Positions 30,927 to 38,067 of a stretch of DNA of 64,000 nt are shown one piece after another. The DNA comes from Aureispira sp. CCB-QB1 (lineage in GTDB: Bacteria > Bacteroidota > Bacteroidia > Chitinophagales > Saprospiraceae): the NCBI GenBank assembly GCA_945870185.1, contig CAMBRK010000017.1:1-64000 (forward strand), written 5' to 3'. The position numbers were made by a program, and so were the translations under genes. The first letter of the stretch is position 1. Each line of letters starts with the position of its first letter. Under the pieces are notes generated by a model. That model did no database searches. It saw only the letters and a program-made list of their open reading frames with translations, and was not told the origin of the DNA.

Positions 30927-31002
30927 TATTTTGTTGTTGACTTAATAAAAAAAACTAATTTTACATCAAATTTTATAAACTCAATTATCCGCTACAAAAG
31001 AC

Positions 31003-31410
31003 ATGGATCAGCAAGCAAAAATAAACGAAAGTCTAAAATCTGAACAAGAATACATTAGAAATATTCAAGTAAGCCTTTATGAAAATTTCAATATCTTACT
31101 CGAAAACCAAAAAAATAAGGTCGAGAATCAAGATATTGTCGTCCAAAATCAAAGCCTTATCATAAGAAACCAAGACGTCATTGTCAATAATCAGATCAAT
31201 ATCATTAAAAACCAAAAGCAGATAGTCGAAAATCAGGTGACACTATCTGCCATCCTAAAAACGCAGGCAAAATTACTCTATTTAATGGAAAATTTGTCTG
31301 GAAATAAAAAATCACAAGCGGATGTTAACCATTCAGTGTCGGAAATTTTTGCTGAATGTAAAGAGCAGTTTGAAAGCGGAATTTTAGATATGTCAAATCT
31401 TAATGGCTAA
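31003..31410 (+). CDS. Small coiled-coil protein with seven consecutive Asn-Gln heptads
   Basis: This 135-residue protein has no signal peptide and no family I recognise. NQ recurs every seven residues at 35, 42, 49, 56, 63, 70 and 77. The position three residues before each Asn is L32, K39, V46, I53, I60, I67 and I74. In heptad notation that is a = Ile/Val and d = Asn, with e = Gln. N@d layers are known from trimeric autotransporter stalks, where Asn rings hold anions. A hydrophobic helix (VTLSAILKTQAKLLYLMENL) and a polar tail follow. It converges on the XRE regulator with 33 bp between the genes, so a functional pairing is possible. The role is unknown. Confidence 0.7.
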   Translation: MDQQAKINESLKSEQEYIRNIQVSLYENFNILLENQKNKVENQDIVVQNQSLIIRNQDVIVNNQINIIKNQKQIVENQVTLSAILKTQAKLLYLMENLSGNKKSQADVNHSVSEIFAECKEQFESGILDMSNLNG

Positions 31411-31443
31411 AAATATGCTGTATTCTGTTTAAAACCAGATAAA

Positions 31444-31914
31444 TCATTTAAATTTATTTTGTTGCTCTTCTAGTAATTTAATATTTATTTTCAACGTCTT
31501 ATTTTCTGCTTCCCTACTTTCGAGTAGCTGTTTTAACATTTGGATCTGAACTTGAGTACTTTCAAGTTTTTGGGATAGTAGTTTTATATTAAACATATAT
31601 TTCTCATTCTCTAGCTCTACATTTTTTATCTTTTCTAAAGAATCATTTCTTTTCCTTGACAAAATCCCTCCATCGTTTTTAAATAATTCCGCAATATCGG
31701 AATTGTATAAATCGTCTATAGCCGAATCAAAGAAAGAACTAAATTTTTTTACTACATCTAAACTAGGCAAAGTTTTACCAACTTCATAGTCAGATATAGC
31801 ACTTTTGCTGATTTTTAGCGTTTCGCTAAGTTCTAAAAGCGTCATTTTCTTAGATTTTCTCAGAAATCTCAAATTTTTTCCAAAAAAATATTCCGCTTTA
31901 TTGGAAATTTCCAT
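31444..31914 (-). CDS. XRE-family transcriptional regulator with C-terminal coiled coil
   Basis: The N-terminal helix-turn-helix covers residues about 8-65 (LRFLRKSKKMTLLELSETLK, then ISKSAISDYEVGKTLPSLDV), a typical Cro/C1 fold. The final 75 residues form a heptad-rich coiled coil (LENEKYMFNIKLLSQKLEST), probably for dimerisation. I prefer ATG 31914; an in-frame TTG at 31944 would add ten residues. A minus-strand -7 box, TACATTTG, lies at 31964-31957. It is divergent from the outer membrane/haloperoxidase operon and likely regulates it or itself. A dyad at 31891-31906 lies over its first codons. Confidence 0.85.
   Translation of the reverse strand: MEISNKAEYFFGKNLRFLRKSKKMTLLELSETLKISKSAISDYEVGKTLPSLDVVKKFSSFFDSAIDDLYNSDIAELFKNDGGILSRKRNDSLEKIKNVELENEKYMFNIKLLSQKLESTQVQIQMLKQLLESREAENKTLKINIKLLEEQQNKFK
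31687..31702. promoter_or_regulatory. TTCCG-N6-CGGAA dyad inside the XRE gene
   Basis: TTCCGCAATATCGGAA has the same 5-6-5 layout as the palindrome at 27955-27970, and the repeat extends to 7-bp arms (AATTCCG and CGGAATT, 31685-31704). It lies within the coding sequence, so chance is possible. A related 16-mer, TTCCGCTTTATTGGAA, covers the start of the same gene at 31891-31906. Confidence 0.3.
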
Positions 31915-31938
31915 TGTTTCACTACTTTTGTCTTGCCA

Positions 31939-32004
31939 AATCAATATTTAAAGAAGCAAATGTAGCTTTTATAGCTCATTTTTCATAAGAATTTAATATT
32001 GATT
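31939..32004. promoter_or_regulatory. Inverted repeat flanking the XRE/barrel divergent spacer
   Basis: AATCAATATT (31939-31948) and AATATTGATT (31995-32004) are perfect 10-bp inverted copies separated by 46 bp, extending imperfectly inward. They bracket the divergent promoter region between the XRE regulator and the outer membrane protein gene, a layout suited to looping by one regulator. Confidence 0.35.
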
Positions 32005-32036
32005 ATTTCTTAAACCAACCAGTACAAAGTTAATTT

Positions 32037-32996
32037 ATGCCTTCAGTTATACCCAAACTATCGAATTTCATTGGCTTATTTATTTTAATTTTTGTTGTTT
32101 TATGGGCTGCTTCTCCAAGAATTCAAGCCCAAACTCCATCAGATGCATTAATGATGAAAAAAAGCGAAATGTGTGTGGCAACTTTTTATCAGCATGATAC
32201 TTGGGATGAATATTGGGAAGGTACCTTATTGAGGAATAATCTCAATATAGGTACACTGACTAGGACAAATATTATGCCTATGCTAGCTTACGGCATCACC
32301 GATAAATTGAATGTTTTCATATCACTTCCTTACATATCCACGTCAGCATCTGGCGGTCAAATGGCAGGTGTATCAGGCTTTCAGGATTTTAGCGTTTTTG
32401 CCAAGTACAAAATTATAAATCTAGAAAAAACTAGTGGTTCATTTCAGACATTCGGAACCGTGGGTTATAGCCTACCTGCCACGTCATATTTATCGGATTA
32501 TATGCCATTAAATTTGGGGCTTGGAACCAATGAGCTTTCTGCAAGAGTGATTATTAAATATGAACACAAATCGGGTCTCTATCTACGAGGTAGTTTTGCT
32601 TACCTATACAGAACGACTACTGAAGCAGAGAGAGATTTTTATTATGCAGATAAAGGCATATATACAAGTACCATGGATGTACCCAATACGACTACAGTAG
32701 ATGGTGCTTTGGGTGCTTGGTTATTCGATCGAAGCATCCAATTAGAAGTCGGTGCAGTAAAGAATACAGCACAATCTGGAGATGATATCAGAAGACAAAA
32801 TGCACCTCAACCCACCAATAAAATGGATATGACCCATCTAAACGCAGGGATAAGATTTTTTCCAAAATTTCTGAAGGGTTTTAGCATCATAGCAGGCTAT
32901 ACTCAAGTTGTTGCAGGAAGGAATGTGGGTAAATCTACGATTTTGACTGGAGGACTCACATACCAATTCAGTACAAAAAAGCAAAAAGCCCAATAA
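32037..32996 (+). CDS. Outer membrane beta-barrel protein (phenol-degradation MetA-like)
   Basis: This 319-residue exported protein has a signal sequence (residues 1-32, ending RIQAQ). The body consists of amphipathic strands with alternating aromatic residues (RTNIMPMLAYGITDKLNVFI, FQDFSVFAKYKI, LSARVIIKYEHKSGLYLRGSF) and ends in LTGGLTYQFSTKK. It resembles the transporter/MetA-pathway outer membrane family of unknown substrate. The second haloperoxidase lipoprotein begins 21 bp downstream, so the two are likely one operon and may act on the same compound at the outer membrane. Confidence 0.78.
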   Translation: MPSVIPKLSNFIGLFILIFVVLWAASPRIQAQTPSDALMMKKSEMCVATFYQHDTWDEYWEGTLLRNNLNIGTLTRTNIMPMLAYGITDKLNVFISLPYISTSASGGQMAGVSGFQDFSVFAKYKIINLEKTSGSFQTFGTVGYSLPATSYLSDYMPLNLGLGTNELSARVIIKYEHKSGLYLRGSFAYLYRTTTEAERDFYYADKGIYTSTMDVPNTTTVDGALGAWLFDRSIQLEVGAVKNTAQSGDDIRRQNAPQPTNKMDMTHLNAGIRFFPKFLKGFSIIAGYTQVVAGRNVGKSTILTGGLTYQFSTKKQKAQ

Positions 32997-33017
32997 TCTA
33001 AAAATCAATATCAAAAA

Positions 33018-34553
33018 ATGAAGACATTAAAATATACCATCTTTCTGATTACATTATTGACTATAATATTTGTTTCTTGTTCAAAAGACTACCCAACTGG
33101 TAGTGAATTTGCCCCATACTCATTTAGTGGTATAGATCAAAATGGGGGAAACTGGAAACCCATTTTACTTACCAGTAGCGAGCAGATTGTTATTGATGCA
33201 CCTATGAGTACTACATCAGATACATATAAAGCTGAATTTGAAGCTATGAAATCCATGATTGTTAATGGTGAAGATCAAGAAGCAGTAGCATACTGGGGCA
33301 ATAACCCAATAATAAGATGGAATGAAATAGCCAGAGACTTAGCTGCAAAATATAACCTTACCCCAGCTCCTAATGCTGATGGGACCTATCCAAGCCCAAA
33401 TGCCGCAAACCCAAATATATATCCTTACTTTCCATTTGCGCATCCACCTTATGCATGTAGAGCTTTTGCATATCTCAGCACTGCTCAATTGGATGGAATG
33501 ATAGCTGCATGGCATTACAAGTATAAGTATAATAGACCTGCAGTTTATATCACTGATAAAACGATACAAGCGGCATACCCCACAAATGACATTCCATCTT
33601 ATCCATCAGATGGTGCGGTAATTGCTGCCGTATCTAGAGATATATTGTCTTCTCTTTTCCCTCTAGAAAAACAATTTTTAAAGGAGAAAGCTGATGAAAT
33701 GAATAGAACTTTATTAGCTGCGAGAATACATGTAGAAAGTGACATCGTAGCAGGAGACTCTTTAGGGCGTGGTATCGCAAAAATATTTCTTAAACGTGCA
33801 TCAACAGATGGAATGTCCAAAGCTCAGGTATCCAAGAAGGTATCAGACTCATTGAGAGCGGAGGCTTTGGCAAGATTTGGCTGGGAATGGTCCAATCAAG
33901 AATCACCACAAAGACCTGTAGGTATAGCACCGTTATATGGAAAACTAAAATTATGGTCAGTACCCAATGTAGAATCTGTGAGGCCGCTTCCTCCGCCAGC
34001 TCCGGGTTCTGCTGAGTTTAATAAAGCAGCAGACGAATTACGTTCATATGAAGGAAATCTAACTAATGAGCAGAGAAGAATTGCCAATTGGTGGTCAGAT
34101 GGATTAGGCACATACACACCTCCTGGACATTGGAATAGATTTGCTACAGATAACATCATAAAATATAAAATGAACCCTCTAAGATCTGCTAGAGTCTATG
34201 CCTATCTCAATATGGCCATCCAAGATGCAGGTATAAGTTGCTGGGATGCTAAATATTATTACCACTACCCAAGACCGATCCAAGTTATGAATGGCTTCAA
34301 AACCATCTTGGGCACTCCAAATTTTCCTGCCTATACTTCTGGACATAGCACCTTCTCTGCGGCTGCAGCGACATTATTATCACATATATTTCCTGCAGAA
34401 AAAACTCAATTTGACAAAATGGCTCACGAAGCTTCAGAATCAAGAATATATGGGGGCATACACTTCAGATTCGATTGTGAAGCTGGATTAGAATCAGGTA
34501 CAAAAGTAGGTGAATTTACTATCCAAAAAGCCATAGCTGATGGTGCGAAATAA
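33018..34553 (+). CDS. PAP2-superfamily / vanadium-dependent haloperoxidase-like lipoprotein (second copy)
   Basis: This 511-residue lipoprotein has lipobox FVSC (Cys 21). It is homologous to the 28168 gene, with the same C-terminal catalytic set: WDAKYYYHYPRPIQ (K-x6-RP), PAYTSGHSTFS and SRIYGGIHFRFDCE. The central region also has a PAP2-like arrangement (KYKYNRPAVY, IPSYPSDGAV, AARIHVESD), as expected of the two-domain organisation of this branch. It is co-transcribed with the barrel upstream. A terminator follows, and beyond it lies a decayed fragment of a further copy. Confidence 0.88.
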   Translation: MKTLKYTIFLITLLTIIFVSCSKDYPTGSEFAPYSFSGIDQNGGNWKPILLTSSEQIVIDAPMSTTSDTYKAEFEAMKSMIVNGEDQEAVAYWGNNPIIRWNEIARDLAAKYNLTPAPNADGTYPSPNAANPNIYPYFPFAHPPYACRAFAYLSTAQLDGMIAAWHYKYKYNRPAVYITDKTIQAAYPTNDIPSYPSDGAVIAAVSRDILSSLFPLEKQFLKEKADEMNRTLLAARIHVESDIVAGDSLGRGIAKIFLKRASTDGMSKAQVSKKVSDSLRAEALARFGWEWSNQESPQRPVGIAPLYGKLKLWSVPNVESVRPLPPPAPGSAEFNKAADELRSYEGNLTNEQRRIANWWSDGLGTYTPPGHWNRFATDNIIKYKMNPLRSARVYAYLNMAIQDAGISCWDAKYYYHYPRPIQVMNGFKTILGTPNFPAYTSGHSTFSAAAATLLSHIFPAEKTQFDKMAHEASESRIYGGIHFRFDCEAGLESGTKVGEFTIQKAIADGAK

Positions 34554-34610
34554 AATTGATTTTGGTTAATGATGTTTAAAGTTAGTTAATAAACATTTCG
34601 ATATTTACTA

Positions 34611-34639
34611 AGGGTAGTGTGGCTTCACTGCCCTTTTTT
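34611..34639 (+). terminator. Rho-independent terminator after the second haloperoxidase gene
   Basis: AGGGTAGTG (34611-34619) pairs with CACTGCCCT (34626-34634), eight pairs plus one G-T wobble, followed by six T residues. Confidence 0.8.
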
Positions 34640-34662
34640 ATTTCCAATTCAATATAACCGAA

Positions 34663-34746
34663 CATTGGAATAGGTTTGCTTCAGATCAAATCATCAAAAA
34701 TAAAATGAATTCATTGAGATCTGCAAGGTTGGATGGTGCCAACTGA
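34663..34746 (+). pseudogene. Remnant of a duplicated haloperoxidase gene
   Basis: This stretch translates to HWNRFASDQIIKNKMN followed by SLRSARL and then a stop. It matches HWNRFATDNIIKYKMN, PLRSARV of the intact gene (34130 onwards), with clear nucleotide similarity over about 66 bp. Nothing else of the gene survives on either side. It lies downstream of the terminator, so it is a relic of a tandem duplication followed by deletion. The rest of the 34747-34903 spacer is AT-rich with only a promoter box. Confidence 0.8.
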
Positions 34747-34874
34747 TAATTTTTTTTCATTTTTTACATAATCAATAATGTAAGACTTGCTAAAAAATAA
34801 TGAATAATCGTAAAAATATCAAGATCATAAGATTTTTTTATGCTTATAATTTAATAAATTGATGATTATTAAAC

Positions 34875-34882
34875 TATCTTTG
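34875..34882 (+). promoter_or_regulatory. -7 box upstream of the small exported protein
   Basis: TATCTTTG fits TAnnTTTG and predicts a 17-nt leader to ATG 34904. A TTG lies upstream but only 13 bp away, so the -33 element is unclear. Confidence 0.4.
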
Positions 34883-34903
34883 AGCTCCTACTGTTAACAT
34901 AGT

Positions 34904-35209
34904 ATGTTTCGAAGAGTCGCAGTTTCTATCTTATTATTTATTATGGTGCATGGCATCGTATATACTGCTTTGTCTCAGTGCAAAGGGATACAAATGATTA
35001 TAGAAATAGTGGAGGAAGAAACTAATCATTCGGAAAATACTTCAAAGTTAAATGAAAATTCACTTGAATTCCTATACCAAGATCATGCAGGATTTTTTTA
35101 CTTCCAAGTAGAAAAAAAATTTCCTTATACTGAAAAATTTGACTATTATAAACAACACTATAAAACCATACCGGTAAAATCACTTTTAGATAACCCACCT
35201 GAAGTTTAA
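34904..35209 (+). CDS. Small exported protein of unknown function next to sulP
   Basis: This 101-residue protein has an N-terminal signal or membrane segment (VAVSILLFIMVHGIVYTALS) and an acidic body (IEIVEEETNHSENTS, FFYFQVEKKFPYTEKFDYY). No family is recognised. It has its own -7 box and precedes sulP by 150 bp. A second small acidic exported protein (44148-44525) occupies the equivalent position before the sulP-dabA-dabB operon. The two may be related accessory proteins, but I cannot align them convincingly. Confidence 0.6.
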   Translation: MFRRVAVSILLFIMVHGIVYTALSQCKGIQMIIEIVEEETNHSENTSKLNENSLEFLYQDHAGFFYFQVEKKFPYTEKFDYYKQHYKTIPVKSLLDNPPEV

Positions 35210-35359
35210 TTTAGCTATATAAATGTGTCTTTGTGTTTCTTCAACATAAAGATGTAAATTTTTACCTTATCATTTGTAAGTCTTGATCTCTTATTTCAAA
35301 AAAGAGGACAGATGAGATGTTCAATGGTATATTTTATATAAATTATATTAAACTTAAAA

Positions 35360-36955
35360 ATGGAAAACAAATTTTTAACAACAAAACACTTAAAATCAGA
35401 TTTTGCTTCTGGGCTAGTTGTGTTTCTGGTCGCTTTGCCGTTATGTTTAGGTATAGCATTAGCTTCTGGAGCGCCTTTGTTTTCAGGTATTATAGCGGGA
35501 ATCATAGGTGGCTTAGTAATAGGTGTATTAAGCGGTTCACACGTAAGTGTGAGTGGACCTGCAGCAGGATTGACCGCTATAGTTCTGTCATCGATTAGTT
35601 CTTTAGGGTCATTTGAGTTGTTTTTACTGGCAGTGGTTTTATCAGGAGTCATTCAATTGATTTTAGGTTTTTTAAAAGCAGGAAGTATCTCTAACTATTT
35701 TCCCAATAATGTTATAGAAGGTATGCTCGCAGGTATTGGAGTCATCATCTTTTTAAAACAAATACCGCATGCTGTTGGATATGACAAGGATGTAGAAGGC
35801 GATGAGTCATTTATGGAACAGTCAGGAGGAAATACATTCACCACATTACTAGAGTCTTTTGATCATATCAGTTTAGGAGCAACATTAATCACTTTTGTAT
35901 CTTTGATAATATTAATTATTTGGGATAAAGTTCCAGCACTAAAAAAGATAAAACTTATGCCTGCCGCACTTGTAGCTGTGATCACAGGCATCATTTTAAA
36001 TGAGATTTTTATCAGAACAGGATTAACTATGGCCCTGGATGCATCACATCTGGTTACACTTCCTGTTTTAAGCAGTATAACAGAGATTGGTACCTTGTTC
36101 ACCCTACCAGATTTTAGTGGATTTACCAATAAAACTGTTTGGATGGTGGCTATAACACTAGCAGTGGTGGCATCGATAGAAACCTTATTGTGTATAGAAG
36201 CTGGTGACAGATTGGATCATTACAAGAGATATAGTAGCACCAATACTGAACTCAAAGCTCAAGGTATTGGGAATATATTAAGTGGTTTGATCGGTGGATT
36301 ACCTATGACTTCAGTAGTAGTGCGAACAACAGCCAATATCAATGCAGGGGCTAGAACCAAATTGTCGGCAATCATTCACGGAGCTTTTTTATTGGTTAGT
36401 GTATTAACTATACCGTCTTATCTTAATAAAATCCCTTTAGCAACATTAGCAGCCATACTTCTTTTGATTGGTTACAAATTAGCACATCCGGATAAGATCA
36501 AGAAATTCTGGAATCAAGGAAAATTTCAGTTTATTCCTTTTATTGTTACTTTATTAGCAGTGGTATTTACTGATTTATTGACAGGTGTGGCTATAGGAAT
36601 GTTTATCAGTGTATTGTTTGTTTTACACGGCAATCTGAAGCGCGCTTACTATTTCAGAAAGGAAACCTATCATACTGGAGATGTTATACACATTGACTTG
36701 GCTCAAGAAGTATCTTTTTTAAACAAAGCTGCTATCAAACTTACCTTAGGTCACCTTCCTGAAAACAGCAAAGTCGTCATCAATGCTGCTCAGTCAGAGT
36801 ATATAGCTCATGATGTACTCGACCTGATCAAAGAATTTAAAGAAGTAGGGGGACCGGAAAAAGGGATCGAAGTGGAGTTAGTCGGCTTTAAAGAAAAATA
36901 TAAGCTCGAAAACACCCTTGAAGAAAACAAACATACCTATGTACAAAATAAATAA
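35360..36955 (+). CDS. SulP family inorganic anion transporter (probable bicarbonate), first copy
   Basis: This 531-residue SLC26/SulP transporter has the family fold of two inverted repeats. Visible signatures are SGLVVFLVALPLCLGIALAS, VSGPAAGLTAIVLSSI and IGGLPMTSVVVRTTANINAG, then IPLATLAAILLLIGYKLAHP. About 100 C-terminal residues form a divergent STAS-like domain (VIHIDLAQEVSFLNKAAIK, VELVGFKEKYK). SulP proteins move sulfate, bicarbonate or chloride. A beta-carbonic anhydrase lies 84 bp downstream, and a second SulP with DabA/DabB is nearby, making bicarbonate the likely substrate (inference). Confidence 0.93.
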   Translation: MENKFLTTKHLKSDFASGLVVFLVALPLCLGIALASGAPLFSGIIAGIIGGLVIGVLSGSHVSVSGPAAGLTAIVLSSISSLGSFELFLLAVVLSGVIQLILGFLKAGSISNYFPNNVIEGMLAGIGVIIFLKQIPHAVGYDKDVEGDESFMEQSGGNTFTTLLESFDHISLGATLITFVSLIILIIWDKVPALKKIKLMPAALVAVITGIILNEIFIRTGLTMALDASHLVTLPVLSSITEIGTLFTLPDFSGFTNKTVWMVAITLAVVASIETLLCIEAGDRLDHYKRYSSTNTELKAQGIGNILSGLIGGLPMTSVVVRTTANINAGARTKLSAIIHGAFLLVSVLTIPSYLNKIPLATLAAILLLIGYKLAHPDKIKKFWNQGKFQFIPFIVTLLAVVFTDLLTGVAIGMFISVLFVLHGNLKRAYYFRKETYHTGDVIHIDLAQEVSFLNKAAIKLTLGHLPENSKVVINAAQSEYIAHDVLDLIKEFKEVGGPEKGIEVELVGFKEKYKLENTLEENKHTYVQNK

Positions 36956-37039
36956 TCCATATTTAACGAATTTTGAATGACATTTTTCATCAACAATTCT
37001 ATAAAACGCTTAAATTAAAAAATCATTAAATTAAAAAAT

Positions 37040-37660
37040 ATGAAAGCACATAGCGCAGAATCACAATTAACTGTAAGTCCTGAAAAAGCGCTCCAGTTTT
37101 TAAAGGACGGAAACAACCGTTTTGTCAATAACCTAAAGGTTAATAGAAATCTTTTAGAACAAGTCAACGATACCCGTGAGGGTCAATGGCCATTTGCCAT
37201 AATACTGAGTTGTATCGATAGTAGGACATCAGCAGAGTTGGTTTTTGATCAAGGATTAGGAGATATATTTAGTGTTCGTATAGCTGGAAATGTATTAAAT
37301 GAAGATATCCTGGGCAGTATGGAATTTGCCACGAAAGTAGTGGGATCTAAGATCATTGTAGTATTAGGACATTCCAAATGTGGAGCCATCAAAGGTGCAT
37401 GTGATCACGTAGAAATGGGTAACCTCACCACATTGCTTAATAAGATTCAACCGGCTTTAAACGCAGAGCAAACTACCATAGAAAATAGGACAAGTAAAAA
37501 CGACTTATTTGTAGAAAAAGTAGCTAGTTTAAACGTGAAACTTACCATGGAACGCATCAGAAGGGAAAGTGATATCATCAGAGAAATGGAAGAAGAAGGT
37601 GCCATAAAAATAGTAGGTGGTATGTATGATGTAGAAACAGGTGTAGTGGATTTCTATTGA
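37040..37660 (+). CDS. Beta-class carbonic anhydrase
   Basis: This 206-residue zinc enzyme interconverts CO2 and bicarbonate. The zinc ligands and catalytic dyad are all visible: C58, D60 and R62 in SCIDSR, and H111 and C114 in GHSKCGA. There is no signal peptide, so it acts in the cytoplasm. Its placement directly after a SulP transporter suggests it feeds or uses imported bicarbonate. A very strong terminator follows. Confidence 0.95.
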   Translation: MKAHSAESQLTVSPEKALQFLKDGNNRFVNNLKVNRNLLEQVNDTREGQWPFAIILSCIDSRTSAELVFDQGLGDIFSVRIAGNVLNEDILGSMEFATKVVGSKIIVVLGHSKCGAIKGACDHVEMGNLTTLLNKIQPALNAEQTTIENRTSKNDLFVEKVASLNVKLTMERIRRESDIIREMEEEGAIKIVGGMYDVETGVVDFY

Positions 37661-37686
37661 TGTTACTAATCTTCAAAATCTAATAA

Positions 37687-37724
37687 ACACAAAAGCCAGA
37701 AATATCTCTGGCTTTTGTGTTTTG
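37687..37724 (+). terminator. Rho-independent terminator after carbonic anhydrase
   Basis: ACACAAAAGCCAGA (37687-37700) pairs perfectly with TCTGGCTTTTGTGT (37707-37720), a 14-bp stem with a 6-nt loop, followed by TTTG. Confidence 0.9.
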
Positions 37725-37803
37725 TGTATAGATGGTTCTTCCTTCTTCCGACTATGCTCCTAATATCTCAGCATATTGTCATAAGGTTGTCATAGGGTTT
37801 AGC

Positions 37804-37845
37804 TAGGGTTGTCATATGTGATTTATATGACAACCCTATTTTTTT
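37804..37845. terminator. Second strong hairpin between convergent inorganic-carbon operons
   Basis: TAGGGTTGTCATAT (37804-37817) pairs perfectly with ATATGACAACCCTA (37825-37838), followed by seven T residues on the plus strand. A partial direct copy of the left arm (AAGGTTGTCATAGGGTT) lies just upstream at 37783-37799. The remaining spacer to 38067 holds only a 40-codon open stretch of uncertain meaning. It backs up the terminator at 37687 or terminates the minus-strand dab operon. Confidence 0.7.
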
Positions 37846-38067
37846 ACTATAAATATCCTATAAATTCTATTCTTAAAGGTAATAGCGTGGTGCTAGCAAA
37901 CATATACTATCGTAGGAACATCACTTTATGATTTCTAAGTAATAATTTAATCTACTCCGTGAAAAACTAGGTTCTGAAATACATGAATTTAGCGCCCATC
38001 AAAATATTACAGATACTCATCCCATACATCGTTTTGTATATTCTGAAACAAAGATTATACTAAACAT

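Noticed and set aside
37946-38066. Short open stretch reading LLREKLGSEIHEFSAHQN and onward to a stop
   Set aside because: About 40 codons with no start codon and no recognised family; could be a decayed gene end, but evidence is too thin to call.
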